From assembly GCA_022747635.1 (NCBI GenBank), contig JAKTNV010000018.1, positions 1-64,000 on the forward strand: a stretch of DNA of 64,000 bases. The letters are read 5' to 3'. The DNA is from Hetaerina americana. Its lineage: Eukaryota > Arthropoda > Insecta > Odonata > Calopterygidae. This document shows positions 43,501 to 49,360 of this stretch, piece after piece (positions within the stretch are counted from its first letter, which is position 1; every line of letters starts with the position of its first letter). The translations under genes were made by a program, and so were the position numbers. The notes beneath the pieces were generated by a model. It saw nothing but the letters and a program-made list of their open reading frames with translations, was not told the origin of the DNA and searched no databases.

Positions 43501-46437
43501 GCAGTTAAAGCAATGTTTGTGTACATTATGAGAAAAACAAAATTTGCACTTTTCCACAGATTTAATTGTACCGTACAACGCGTTTCAGTTCATCAAACCC
43601 AACTTCAGGTACAAAACCTGGTTCAATGAACAAGAAGATGGTTCGACAAACTGAAATGCATTGTACGTCACAGTACATCTGTGTTGAAGGATGGACATGT
43701 GGATTCACTTGAAGAACTATATTTGACAAAAGGTTTCTCATTCATGTGGTTTTATTTGGATTCTCATCTACATAATACCCAGCAAGCCACCACAAGGGCT
43801 CATGCAAAATGCACTCATGCAAAAATCCCTTCATCCAACACTCATGCTAAAACATAGACCATAAACTAACAAACAATTTGCAGGATGCAACATGAAATCC
43901 ATCCAACAACGCACATGCCAGAACATGACAACCAAGAAGGCAAAATTCCACCACCACATGAACATGCAACATAAAATGTGGTTTATTTTGTTTGTGTGGT
44001 TTAAGGTGGTGGTGGTAATCAGGATGCTAAGAGCTGCATTCAACCGATCTTTACATTGAAGCACATTGATGACATTTTGCAGTCAGTAACATTGAGATGC
44101 TGACATTGAGAGAGACTGCTGATGAGCATAAGTTCTACAACATCAGGACGACACATTTAACTATTTCGGAAAAGGAAGGAAAGGTCAACAATTTTCTGAA
44201 AAGTATTGCCCCCAACTACTGGTATGATTAATGGCATCTAGGTGACAACATAAAACTACACAAGAAGCTTTATTAGCCAGTGCTGACATCCCCACACGCA
44301 ATATTCATCAAGACAAAAGGAAGGATATGTCATCACATCCACAAATTTCACCCACTCAACTCATTACACTTGATATGACCTTTAACTTTTTCCACAATGC
44401 GCAGCACTTTTTCAATAAATGGATGGTTGACTCATAAGAATCATTAGCCTTTTATGGCCTCCATGCCCACAGAAGGCTAGGTCTATGCCGACAAATGCTC
44501 TTGCGGCGGCTTACAGAGTATTTTGTAGATGGGCATGAAGACTTAACAAGATATATTTGACATTGAATTTACATTCACAAAACTTTGTGAATCACTATTT
44601 GTTCACATGTATCATGATTACGTGAGGATTCATACGTACGTTGATATATTTCCAGCGTGAAAGACTTTATTGGAGGAATAGAAGAACTATTAATCAACAA
44701 TTGATATTTCATGCATTTTTACAATGAGTTATATGTAGCTCCGTGCATTCATGTTTTCATAAAGCAAGGGTCTTGCAAGACTAACATGGATTAAAAGCAT
44801 TTATTATTTATCTTTATCAAACATATCAAATACGCGTACAATATTATATGAAATTTGTGCTGCATTGCCAAACTTAATAAACCGGTTCTTCTAATGTCAA
44901 TCTGAGTACTATTTTGCCAATGCTCACACGTTTCTTCAATGCTAAGACACTGAAGAAAAAAATTGATACCGTCAAATCAGAACCATAAAGAGATTTTTCC
45001 TAACGATATCGATAAACAAAATAAGTTGACTATAATTACCTTATACGGCCTCACGCCATAATGACCAAGAATATGAATCTTTAGCATGCTTAGGCGAGGA
45101 AAAGACTTGTTACAGCCTTCTGCCAGACAGACCCATATTTTACCACCAGCATTTCCTGCCACTCCTGATATTGTATACAATATGGAATCAGTGGTAATAC
45201 CCAACTCGGCCAGGGCTTCCGTGACAGGTCCGTCTTCGGTAACACGCCTCAGACCCTTGCCGTTGCCTACATCAGAAGTTTCTTCTTCGACATCCTGCTC
45301 CTCCGCCATTTCTAAATCAGCCTCTTCTGGAGGATTGGCACCCACTTTCAATTTCGCAGAATCACTACATACTTGGATACTTTCTTTGGCACTCTTGGCG
45401 TGTTCGACAGCATCTGTAAGGGTACTGCCACCAATAGTTAACACAGGCATCACATTATTTGGTACACTTATCCTAATCGGCATCTTCACATTAGCGGCTT
45501 CTGTTGCACAAGACGACTGGACTAGAGAGGAAACAGGACCCCCAACTCCATTTACAGCACTGGTTATTAACTCTGATATTTTTCCTTGAAACAATGGTTC
45601 CCCAGAAACATTCCTGATAACAATTTGAGCATCTTCAGTAGGTGACTCACCCGCAATAACCACTCTTTCATCACAAGAAGCTTTGGGATCTTGGTGCTTA
45701 GGCGAGAATGGGACGCTACAGTCGGTTACTTTAGTTTTATTTTCTTTTGGCAACTCTGTCCCAATGACCTCTGATTTATCCGTAAGCCCATCGCAATTGA
45801 CTTTTAATGTGGCTACATTAACAGAGTTGTCCAAGGATTCCTCAAGTGATGAAATATTGGTGTCAATCTGATAGTTCAATATACTAAAAGTGCACAAGTC
45901 CTCCTCTTCACACAATTTTGGTCCATTCTTGTCACCAAAATCCTTCTTTGGGAGTGATTCCATGGGCATGCCAGTAGTAACACCAGACACGATTTTCTCT
46001 TCTTTCATTGTAAGCATGTCTCGCGGAAGATCAAGGGACTCGTCAAGAAATGTTAGTTTATTGGAACCACCATCACAGCAAACCTTGTCTACCTGCATGT
46101 CATGTTCTTTCCCTTGCAATAATATATCAGAATTATCTAGATCGTCCAGCTGATGGGGTGCTGAGTGGTCCCCTGATCCCACTATGCCAGATGAGGGCCT
46201 ATGATCTCTTTCATTGAGTAGAAACCCTTCGAACTCGGACAGATTTTGTGTGGCATGATCCAATACATCTACACCACCCACACTACCACTGCCGCTGATG
46301 GTGCCAGTCTTCATCATCACAGAATCTAAATCCACAATACCTGAGAGGGAATCGACCTTCGGTCTGAACCATTCGTCAAAACTAACAGCCATATCGGAGT
46401 TCGTATTAAGACAGAAAGCGTTGTGAGGCAAATCCAT
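7263..46437 (-). CDS. ZXDC: ZXD-family zinc-finger transcription regulator (ZXDC-like), complete ten-exon coding region
   Basis: Coding exons on the minus strand: 46437-45040, 43183-43094, 40598-40417, 32798-32603, 30288-30108, 26940-26701, 21941-21840, 11188-11109, 8979-8653 and 7544-7263. The joined CDS is 3078 nt, 1025 residues plus stop, and all nine junctions are GT..AG and phase-compatible. Residues 1-436 are acidic and finger-free. Ten C2H2 fingers follow at about 437-459, 467-489, 497-519, 527-549, 558-580, 589-611, 619-641, 649-671, 679-701 and 737-760, all with C-X4-C spacing. Ten fingers of the C(P)xxGCxxxF type, the RLRAHMRTHTGDKPY block and the ARSSLY-like block in finger 9 match vertebrate ZXDA/B/C. 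ZXDC is known to act with CIITA on MHC class II promoters; CIITA is not expected in arthropods, so the target here is unknown. A nuclear role is inferred. Family assignment is firm; which ZXD paralogue is nominal. Confidence 0.88.
8035..8345 (+). mobile_element. tRNA-derived SINE, family 2 (in ZXD intron 9)
   Basis: The head has an A-box-like TTGCGCAGTTGCTAACG and a B-box-like CTCAAATCCTGG. The body carries CGTCCGTCGGATGGGACGTT, a segment I recall from arthropod SINE-like repeats. It ends near an (ACT)n-like tail. Confidence 0.65.
8352..8460 (-). mobile_element. tRNA-like repeat, reverse orientation
   Basis: On the minus strand an A-box-like AACTCGGTTGGCATACTG is followed by a B-box-like CCCAGGTTCAAATCTG. 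It does not fold as a full tRNA and lies head-on against the SINE at 8035-8345. Confidence 0.5.
8653..8979 (-). CDS. ZXDC: ZXD-like gene, exon 9
   Basis: 109 codons, phase 0 in and out. The acceptor is CATTTCCTTCTGAAG and the donor CAG|GTACGT. The peptide starts DLSSFGIGDKGE, has a charged middle (VVREREVRRK) and an acidic stretch (GEEEDNN), and ends ESSPCLLLQ. The start was chosen because only this acceptor is in phase with exon 8. Confidence 0.78.
9785..10480 (-). mobile_element. Mariner-like transposon remnant with internal deletion (ZXD intron 8)
   Basis: Minus-strand translation gives pieces in order: KAVYDDDAVDRSTVN, then a QITRKHITND-like helix-turn-helix end, then QHDNARPHTSGATGE and PIPHPP, with several stops. 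These match mariner transposases carrying the HDNARPHT catalytic block. The middle, including the first catalytic Asp, is missing. Ends are approximate. Confidence 0.75.
11109..11188 (-). CDS. ZXDC: ZXD-like gene, exon 8
   Basis: An 80-nt exon, phase 1 in and phase 0 out. The acceptor is CTCCATTTTCAG and the donor CAG|GTAAAT. It encodes V (split codon) and then TPLNELLSTRPNGEVGSELP and QVLENQ. It was found because exon 7 ends in phase 1 and exon 9 must start in phase 0; it is the only good bridge I see. Confidence 0.7.
11320..11575 (-). mobile_element. LINE-R1, 3'-end fragment
   Basis: The reverse complement repeats the family 3' end seen at 660-750 (TTGTGTTTTGTTAG-like, then GGTAGTT...CATCCAAAACCTACC). 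Upstream of it is the last coding part (WMKGGLTSSGMLKTEQ). Confidence 0.75.
12085..12960 (-). mobile_element. LINE-R1, C-terminal reverse-transcriptase fragment with 3' end
   Basis: The minus strand from 12910 to 12584 encodes VCQSAKGLQALLSELEIQCD, then the MRININKTKVMRF and YIGSVLDHNGQSSRDVRRR blocks. From 12578 to 12300 it encodes KRLIKTLIWSVAMYGAETW and RLEAFEMWAWRKME. A misplaced WEELEIGIRVGREFLKSLR segment is inserted between these two parts and recurs near 12930-12960 and 13027-13075, which points to template switching. The 3' end matches 660-750. Confidence 0.88.
13600..13905. repeat. tRNA-like / foldback repeat, family 4, copy 1
   Basis: A segment with TTAAGCTATCGAGGTATCC and a terminal AGTAACTTTTAACGGAG block (here inverted) both recur at 31890-32175. 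The shared TAGCTTAACTGGCTAAAGC and GTTCGAATCC-like segments resemble Pol III A and B boxes. It looks like a tRNA-derived SINE that has become a foldback. Confidence 0.6.
14821..16094 (+). mobile_element. Mariner transposon (decayed), TA-flanked, with inverted repeats
   Basis: It is bounded by TA at 14819-14820 and 16095-16096, with about 27-bp imperfect TIRs (CGAGGATGGTCCCAGAAGTA against the complement of TACTTCGGGGATTACCCTCG). Translation from about 15003 gives IGHRY, LSPTHIKAELDSTLGEFAPS and RPNEVTTPETGKKIHKEIL, then KAKTVSSAGKVMAPVFWDAR, HQDNAPAHKSVIA, PYSP and QRFSNCKEVMSAVNGYFEE. Frameshifts and stops divide it. A related copy on the opposite strand supplies half of the chimera at 54000-55065. 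Confidence 0.92.
16161..16286. repeat. Near-perfect palindrome with CTGATGATG...GAAAC centre
   Basis: The left arm (GACAATTTGCACTTTTCCAC, then AGTTTATTTAA and GTACGACGCG) is matched by its complement on the right almost base for base over about 50 nt. The loop is about 26 nt. On the minus strand the centre reads CCTGATGATGACTATGTGAG then TTGAAACGCGTCGTAC. Confidence 0.9.
16841..18159 (-). mobile_element. Mariner (DD34D) transposon with 150-bp terminal inverted repeats
   Basis: It is TA-flanked (16839-16840, 18160-18161), with ends CTACCTTGATCAAAAAGTTC. The TIRs are 16841-16990 and 18010-18159, nearly identical. The transposase on the minus strand starts at ATG 17954 (MDLNLQQRTCIKFCVKNG), has the helix-turn-helix region and RSGRPSTS linker, then is frameshifted near 17585-17610. 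It resumes with VITGDETWVYEYD, HHDNAPSHS and PPNSPDLAPCDFF; 34 residues separate the last two catalytic Asp. The usual C-terminus is absent: the frame runs from MDIPKTD straight into the TIR. Confidence 0.95.
18162..18540 (-). mobile_element. N-terminal fragment of a Tc1/mariner-type transposase (ITmD37E-like)
   Basis: The minus strand from about 18475 encodes MAEMLRTSMEYNRRAAIIKS, then a helix-turn-helix region around SRSTVF and YNAADKSGEGFANPARR, ending near 18190. No catalytic domain follows; it stops where the 16841-18159 mariner lies. Subfamily is from memory of similar insect transposases, so only moderately sure. Confidence 0.65.
18541..20330. other. ZXD intron 7 sequence, nothing recognised
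   Basis: AT-rich intronic DNA. I see only a short inverted repeat near 19115-19150 (ATTACCAACTAA / TTAGTTGGTAAT) and scattered short open frames without motifs. Confidence 0.5.
20331..20455. repeat. Foldback repeat with ACCTGAAGATG centre
   Basis: The left arm TGTTGGTCCATATTTCGGGG and a GCGTT segment are mirrored by CCCCAGAAATATGGACCAAC on the right. The centre holds GACCTGAAGATGCC, a variant of the motif at the centre of the other palindromes. Confidence 0.8.
20456..21839. other. ZXD intron 7 sequence, nothing recognised
   Basis: AT-rich, with a pyrimidine-rich stretch at about 21020-21180. No gene or element is recognised. Confidence 0.45.
21840..21941 (-). CDS. ZXDC: ZXD-like gene, exon 7
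   Basis: A 102-nt exon, phase 1 in and out. The acceptor is CCCTTTCAG and the donor CACG|GTGTGT. It encodes V (split codon) and then LGDGHPMMLMTNSVDELGMS plus SEVVEGNGSSSSH. It lies 10.7 kb upstream of exon 8. The acidic Met/Ser-rich composition fits the post-finger region; support is splice phase and composition, not a domain. Confidence 0.7.
22020..22500 (-). mobile_element. LINE-R1, decayed reverse-transcriptase fragment
   Basis: The minus strand retains the order of the copy at 12085-12960: the stretch around 22380 matches the DDQ-LVCQSAKGLQALL coding segment, and the part near 22160 matches the SSRDVRR segment. Stops and indels are frequent. DNA similarity may extend to about 22800 into another unidentified repeat. 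Confidence 0.7.
23001..23944 (-). mobile_element. Mariner remnant, internally deleted, TA-flanked
   Basis: The ends CAAGGTGTTTCCGGAAAGTA and ACTTTCCGGACACACTTTG are inverted copies, with TA at 22999-23000 and 23945-23946. Minus-strand scraps read PTPLQSAHGSG-like (from a PPYSPDLAPAD block) and an HTH-side segment. At 944 bp it is shorter than a full mariner of about 1.3 kb. Confidence 0.8.
24132..25440 (-). mobile_element. Mariner transposon, near full length, decayed
   Basis: TIRs are AGGTCTGTTCAAAAAGTA on the left and its imperfect complement at 25421-25440. Minus-strand frames give LLQKVITGDESWAYCYDVET, VRSNVKVLLTVFF, and PPYSPDLVPSHFFLFLKLKR with the last catalytic Asp changed to Ser-His. 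Several frameshifts make it inactive. Confidence 0.92.
25441..26700. other. ZXD intron 6 sequence, nothing recognised
   Basis: No gene or element recognised. Short GGGG-rich patches occur around 26400-26470. Confidence 0.45.
26701..26940 (-). CDS. ZXDC: ZXD-like gene, exon 6 (end of finger 9, finger 10)
   Basis: A 240-nt exon, phase 1 in and out. The acceptor is TTCTCCCCAG and the donor CTTG|GTGAGT. It completes finger 9 (CKVKFTAKSSLYVHLKKH), passes a Ser/Asn/Ala linker of about 35 residues, and encodes finger 10 (CPVEGCNRKYVNKSSLRQH, final H-X4-H). The long linker before a last finger with H-X4-H matches the vertebrate ZXD layout. Confidence 0.92.
27130..27910 (-). mobile_element. Non-LTR retrotransposon C-terminal remnant
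   Basis: The minus frame 27905-27594 encodes LLRAIAFRVPSYNTRYETLF then RIRYHAQKHTYYSPISQIMR, the type of tail that follows the reverse transcriptase in jockey/R1-like LINEs. 27362-27153 is a further open but unassigned stretch. Boundaries are approximate. Confidence 0.55.
28030..28490 (+). repeat. Dispersed repeat of about 460 bp, copy 1
   Basis: The segment (ATGAATGACCAA..CACTGAAAT..TGG, later GCAACTAATTTT and AAATTTTGGCTTC-like blocks) recurs, diverged, at 38738-39205 in the same orientation. The second copy holds a B-box-like GGTTCAATCCC, so an old tRNA-derived SINE is possible. Confidence 0.6.
28501..29106 (+). mobile_element. Mariner, 5' half only
   Basis: It starts with the TIR AGAGGTCTGTTCAAAAAGTT. 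Translation from about 28708 gives PSLKQQRCSVKFCLKLCKSY, then TFELITKTYDENA, KGRQSVKDDSHFGRLSTSTE, a helix-turn-helix piece and AKFVPYLMTANI, with frameshifts. The catalytic domain is absent. It is related to the copy at 24132-25440. Confidence 0.85.
29578..29945 (-). mobile_element. LINE-R1, C-terminal fragment
   Basis: The minus frame 29877-29527 encodes LSKDVKKRLLKTLIWSVAMY, then GAETWSLKQEDRRRLEAFEM and WVWRRMEKVKW. It is very similar to the copy at 12300-12578 but lacks the 3' end. Confidence 0.88.
30108..30288 (-). CDS. ZXDC: ZXD-like gene, exon 5 (fingers 7-9)
   Basis: A 181-nt exon, phase 0 in and phase 1 out. The acceptor is CATGTTTCAG and the donor TCAAA|GTAAGC. It carries the rest of finger 7 (GCGARFSTASKLKRHQHKH), all of finger 8 (CGEEGCMKSFLRSEHLKEH) and the first Cys of finger 9 (CPIQ). 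Two fingers are split by introns, between their two cysteines. Confidence 0.95.
30508..30583. mobile_element. 76-bp TA-flanked mini inverted-repeat element
   Basis: CAGGGTGCAGCAACATAACT on the left is matched by the complement of AGTTATGTCCCCACACCGTG on the right, and TA flanks both ends. It is little more than two TIRs joined together, a minimal mariner-type MITE. Confidence 0.65.
31890..32175. repeat. Inverted pair of tRNA-like repeats, family 4, copy 2
   Basis: The left half, read on the minus strand, and the right half on the plus strand both read TAGCTTAACT..TGGCTAAAGCACT..GACTGGAC and a B-box-like GGTTCAAATCCC or GTTCGAATCC. Together they make a palindrome of about 100-nt arms. The outer AGTAACTTTTAACGGAG block is shared with 13600-13905. 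Confidence 0.75.
32603..32798 (-). CDS. ZXDC: ZXD-like gene, exon 4 (fingers 5-6, start of finger 7)
   Basis: A 196-nt exon, phase 2 in and phase 0 out. The acceptor is ATTTTTTCTAG and the donor TTTCAG|GTAATT. It encodes CPYADCGKHYYSANSLQSH, then CSWEGCGKLFDKPCRLRAH with MRTHTGDKPYPC. The CRLRAHMRTHTG block is the counterpart of the ZXD CRLKIHLRSHTG block. Finger 7 begins here (CLFQ) and finishes in exon 5. Confidence 0.95.
33160..34740 (+). mobile_element. CR1/jockey-like LINE: reverse-transcriptase C-terminal half and 3' region
   Basis: Translated pieces include GPLLFLI, AGVDLEVVDTVKYPGVTITK then DLTWGTHLRKICGQAYKKLE, RPHLE, EIEKVQQRAARF, SVTEMLMELGWKSLEERRFN and HAYKIREINARTSHLKDSFF with TIRD. 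Stops and frameshifts make it dead. The 3' region at 34281-34690 recurs inverted at 43745-43985. Confidence 0.9.
34399..34490. repeat. AT-rich minisatellite, unit about 16 bp
   Basis: Five or six copies of a TATAGATAGTATATAG-like unit, within the 3' region of the LINE at 33160-34740. Confidence 0.9.
34985..35325. repeat. Foldback repeat with CTGATGATG...GAAAC centre
   Basis: The outer arms (ACAGACCCAG, ATGGATC/GATCCAT, TAGTTGCTACATTAAATG) are inverted copies. On the minus strand the centre reads GTACCTGATGATGATGATGC, then CTTGAAGCGTTGAAACTAGT. The right flank AAATAAAGAACAGTGGAAA recurs at 53306-53330. Confidence 0.75.
35326..36480 (-). mobile_element. Jockey/CR1-like LINE, endonuclease-end to RT-start fragment
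   Basis: Minus-strand translation, with frameshifts, gives TIEGISDYRAVNALAF (C-terminal end of an AP endonuclease domain), MISRKFERENESN and WSCVREVQGNK then NGIGCLPKNI, and VPRD.KMANVTRVF with NYRP, the start of the reverse transcriptase domain. It is truncated where the foldback at 34985-35325 lies. Confidence 0.7.
37030..37520 (+). mobile_element. LINE C-terminal remnant ending in (ATT)n
   Basis: The frame 37127-37402 encodes HSHFTRSSNDLHIPYVHTTS, then SMGLKLYNVLPNELKGINSF and VFKSKIKAMLL, a typical C-terminal tail of jockey-like LINEs. It is followed by AATAAAATTATTATTATTATTA, the usual simple-repeat tail. Confidence 0.85.
37755..38678 (+). mobile_element. Mariner deletion derivative, copy 1
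   Basis: TA-flanked (37753-37754, 38679-38680), with TIRs CAGGGTCTCACCCAAAAGTG and the complement at the right end. The transposase N-terminus begins at 37951 ([20 protein letters not shown]), carries RLTSEEIADQLGLSASSVQC and KVCAKMVPKIL, then jumps to [20 protein letters not shown] and [19 protein letters not shown]. The first two catalytic Asp fall in the missing middle. The copy at 62122-63041 has the same deletion. Confidence 0.95.
38738..39205 (+). repeat. Dispersed repeat of about 460 bp, copy 2
   Basis: Partner of 28030-28490. It contains TGGTTCAATCCC near 38930, a B-box-like sequence, then a T-rich tail. Confidence 0.6.
39206..40416. other. ZXD intron 3 sequence, nothing recognised
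   Basis: AT-rich intronic DNA; no gene or element recognised. Confidence 0.45.
40417..40598 (-). CDS. ZXDC: ZXD-like gene, exon 3 (fingers 3-4)
   Basis: A 182-nt exon, phase 0 in and phase 2 out. The acceptor is GTAATTGGCAG and the donor TACAG|GTGTGT. It encodes CPVEGCGRRFTTIYNLHTH and CPVKSCGACFQTRRHLEVH. The TTIYNLHTHEKLH block is the counterpart of TTVYNLKAHMKGH in ZXDC. Finger 4 has C-X4-C here, whereas I recall C-X2-C at that place in vertebrates. Confidence 0.95.
41013..41200. repeat. Tandem repeat, three 65-bp units
   Basis: Units start at 41013, 41078 and 41143 with ACAGGGAATTCAAA, and differ at only a few bases. They lie in ZXD intron 2-3 DNA upstream of exon 3. Confidence 0.97.
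41201..42120. other. ZXD intron 2 sequence, nothing recognised
   Basis: No gene or element recognised. Confidence 0.45.
42270..42535. repeat. Diverged direct duplication, period about 146 bp
   Basis: GATTGGTGGGCCACTG followed by GCAGAG-, TCTCGC/AAAGCCC- and GTGAGTGC-like blocks occurs at about 42283 and again at about 42429. Confidence 0.7.
43094..43183 (-). CDS. ZXDC: ZXD-like gene, exon 2 (finger 2)
   Basis: A 90-nt exon, phase 0 in and out. The acceptor is TATTTTTTCCAG and the donor TTTG|GTGAGT. It encodes CDYDGCHWSFYTYFKLKRHK then ETHLKKKDYL. The W after the second Cys and YFKLKRH match the GWTFTTSYKLKRH finger of ZXDC. It is too short to stand out by open-frame length alone. Confidence 0.93.
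43525..43690. repeat. Foldback-type repeat with CTGAAGT...CTGAAACG centre
   Basis: The left flank AATTTGCACTTTTCCACAG is the same as the arm of the palindrome at 16161-16286. On the minus strand the centre reads GTACCTGAAGTTGGGTTTGA then TGAACTGAAACGCGTTGTAC. The right arm is diverged. Confidence 0.7.
43745..43985 (-). mobile_element. 3'-region fragment of the CR1/jockey-like LINE
   Basis: The reverse complement (ATGTTGCATGTTCATGTGGT, then GGAATTTTGCCTTCTT) matches 34281-34690 downstream of that LINE's reverse transcriptase. Confidence 0.75.
43986..45039. other. ZXD intron 1, distal part, nothing recognised
   Basis: AT-rich intronic DNA; no gene or element recognised. Confidence 0.45.
45040..46437 (-). 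CDS. ZXDC: ZXD-like gene, exon 1 (start codon, acidic region, finger 1)
   Basis: 466 codons from ATG at 46437 (context ATCAAAATGG, favourable at -3 and +4) to the donor AAG|GTAATT. The first residues are MDLPHNAFCLNTNSDMAVSF followed by DEWFRPKVDSL. Most of the exon is acidic and Ser/Thr/Val-rich with no domain I recognise; an EEADLEMAEEQDVEEE patch lies near residue 375. The last 30 residues are finger 1 (CLAEGCNKSFPRLSMLKIH) and a linker ending RPYK. It is the longest single open frame of the gene. Confidence 0.93.
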
Positions 46438-47560
46438 TTTGATACTACTTTTCAGTCAGGTGACTACACTTGGGTAGAAAATTTTGAATCACTTCAATGT
46501 TGCTCAGGTGAGCGAGTAATCCAATTCTGCTCATTAAGTCCAAGTTTATAATGATGATGCAAAATAAAATCTGTAAACATTGTGAAAAGCTTAAGGAGCT
46601 AATGTGACAGCACCATGAGACCATATTTACAAAAGACAAATAAACAATATTAATAAAAAGCAAATAAACATACAGGAAATACTTCTTGACGCTATGAAAT
46701 ATTTGCACACTAGGTATCACGTCTAGGAAAAGGACGTAATTATTAAGCTATAAACATAAACACATACAATACTTAATGCTACCTAGCAAAATTAGTACTC
46801 CACTTGTCCGCCTTTTCTTCTTGGCGCAGTCTCACATGGGTTACTTAGAGAGATTGTCAGCGCATTTCCCCAATATGATTGTATGGAAGACATTTTGTAT
46901 CCATCTGATATAGTCGCCTGGAAACAATAGCTTGAACTACCCAGGAAAAGTGCTGTAAATTTGCTGTAGTGGAAGTATTAGGCGGACAAATATTATCTCT
47001 ATGATTGAATGGCATGAAAAAATTGATTTGGCTCGTATATATTATTCGTCTTCCGACTAACTGTTTTGAAAAACCTTTGTAACTTAGGACACAATATGAA
47101 ACAAGTGTTTCTACACTTTTAATTAAAGAGAATACGAATTAAGTACATTTAATATTACATTGATTTTTATATCACTTTGTTTTGAACATACCATTGCTAA
47201 TTAATCCAATATAAAATATTTTCTTTTCACAGTACAAAAATATTTTTCAGTTAGCACTTACGAACGAACATGCCAGTAGCGAAATCGCGCATAAAGCGAG
47301 AAATAGTGTGTTGAAGAGACACACACTATTGTTATTACACTCACTATGAGAGAGTTGCGTGGAATAAAATCCAGATATTATAATTCTTCCGCGGTAACAA
47401 CAGAGTACATTGCGTCGTAGTCTGATAGAAAACACCATTTCTTCTCGACACTGTACAGGTCCGGCGATAGGGGAGCGGAATACTTCATTTATGATTTAAT
47501 TACTTAAAATGCCTAATGAAACGTTAATGACAACAGCAATATTAAAAAACAAACAATGAT
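46438..47560. other. Upstream region of the ZXD-like gene
   Basis: It should contain the 5' untranslated region and promoter of the minus-strand gene. I see no convincing TATA box or initiator and cannot place a transcription start or a 5' non-coding exon. Confidence 0.4.
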
Positions 47561-47563
47561 GTT

Positions 47564-47776
47564 TAGTAAATAAATGTTGCCTGCCAGTTTTGAAGCTTGC
47601 ACGAACGTGCCCGCATTTTATTGGGTGTAGCAATTCGTTTAGTACCACGCATGATATTGTATTAACATTTTGATTTGGAAAATATTTTCCCTAGGATTCC
47701 CGGGACAATTCTTGGTTACCATTAAGTGATGACTTAGAAGTTTTCATTGCTGACGCGCAGAATTTACACCATTAAA
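47564..47776 (+). repeat. Dispersed repeat of about 210 bp, copy 1 of 3
   Basis: Shared blocks are AAATGTTGCCTGCC, GAAGCTTGCAC, ATTTTATTGGGTGTAG, CACGCATGATATTG, ATTCCCGGGACA and GCTGACGCGCAG. Other copies lie at 49238-49360 (3' half) and 50310-50527 (complete). It has no coding content and no similarity to a family I know. Confidence 0.85.
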
Positions 47777-47829
47777 GAAAATTGGTCTCTTGGATTTGGT
47801 AAGTAATTCTTGAATGACCCATTTATCCT

Positions 47830-48400
47830 GCAGACTTCAACTTGCAGGTATGTTGTAACTCTGTGTGGCTTGATAACATGATGCATCAAGATGCTACTAC
47901 TCCTAAGGGGTTATGATGTACTGTAACGTCATGTGTTGCAAATTCTTTTGAATAATTGATAAATTTATTGTCATCTGCAAAAAGCATAGTTTCACATTTG
48001 ACATTTCTGGGTGAATCATTGATCATTATGCATTTCCTATCTATTCTGTCTCCTATCTAATCTATATTACCCATTTTATTTTATCGATCGTATCTATATT
48101 TTGTCTCATATCTGTCGTTCTTGTGTGTGTATGTATAATGTATGTGTATTGTAAAAGTGACCATTGACCAGACTTGAACGTTGCCACCAGGACAGTTGCA
48201 TAATTGCAACGATAAATTATTAAATAAATGAATAATAAATTGTAAAAAATAAAAAAGGGCCTAATATATATCCTTGGGGCACACCACTTGTTTTATCACT
48301 GTTAGCAATACGTTGTACCATAATGTACTCATAATTTCCTTTAACCATGTAATTTCATCAAAGGAAGAAAGGGTCCCACCGCACCATAGCATTGGAACAT
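47830..48400 (-). mobile_element. LINE reverse-transcriptase remnant interrupted by an insertion
   Basis: The minus strand near 48300-48240 encodes ANSDKTSGVPQGYILGPF and, near 48000-47920, VKCETMLFADDNKFINYSKE, both hallmark RT blocks. Between them about 48040-48245 is foreign sequence ending in an A-rich run, probably a short retroelement that inserted into the LINE. Confidence 0.75.
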
Positions 48401-48451
48401 GTTTATTAGTGAATTGTTAGAAACAGTCAAAAGCTTAAGGTAGATCATACT

Positions 48452-48951
48452 TAGAGGAAGTTAAGTATATGTTCATTATTATTATTTATTATTATTATTT
48501 ATTATTTTAAAACATTGTTCACATACAGCAGTGGCGCCAATTTACAGTGACAAATATAACAAACATAAAAGAGGACAAAGACAATAACAGTATAACAATA
48601 ACAACGAGAACTTTTCAGGACTTTCAACTTTTCAACGAGATTCTTCAATAGCAGTAGGTATGTCTATGATTAAATTTTCTACGGCTGATGTAGTTAATGT
48701 TCTACGATAAAAACCTAACTGAGAGTGAGAAAAATGTCATTTATTTCAAAATAGTTGCTTGATATTGATTTAGTTCAGAAACATTTAATTTATTCTTTAC
48801 CTTTTCAAGAATTAAAATATTTTCTTCATTTTATGTTTAACTTGTGCTTTACAGATAGCCATTCTAATTTTTATTTAATCATTCATACTATTTTTGATTG
48901 AATTCTCTTAATCAATTTTCTAATAATTATTGATAAATTCTACAGTTATAC

Positions 48952-49021
<70 letters not shown>

Positions 49022-49250
49022 TTTACCTAAGAGTTATGCCATACCATTATTTCTGGTGAGTTGAAATTGTGATAGTGTTAACATTTGTTTTTATTAAAAG
49101 TGGTTCTCAGGATCATCCATATGAGGTTAGAGAGTAGGGCAATGATGACTTGGTTGATCAGTTTAGGTTGAGGAAAGGGAGAAGCACCATGATGCCATAG
49201 CGATAAGGTCACTGATAGAAAAACAGAAAACAATCAGGATGTATTTGATT
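48452..49250 (+). repeat. Segmental duplication, copy 1 (partner 55668-56260)
   Basis: 48645-49240 matches 55706-56248 closely along its length, including a LINE-R1 fragment (ATCAGTTTAGGTTGAGGAAA) at the right end. This copy additionally has about 180 bp inserted near 48478-48650 (ATT-rich, then unknown) and a much longer TA run. Confidence 0.92.
48953..49019. repeat. (TA)n microsatellite
   Basis: About 33 uninterrupted TA units. The same site in the duplicate (56006-56018) has only about six. Confidence 0.98.
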
Positions 49251-49360
49251 TGGAAAATATCGTTGATAATTTCGCTAGCATTCCCGGGACACTTTCTGGT
49301 GCCCATAAAGTGATGACTAAGAAGTTTTCATTGCTGACGCGCAGCATTTACACCATTGTC
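49238..49360 (+). repeat. Dispersed repeat, copy 2 of 3 (3' half)
   Basis: It begins inside TGATTTGGAAAATAT right where the 48.6-kb duplication ends, and includes ATTCCCGGGACA and GCTGACGCGCAG. Confidence 0.85.

Noticed and set aside
45086..46153. Plus-strand open frames of 62-167 codons
   Set aside because: Antisense shadows of the long first ZXD-like exon; no motifs.
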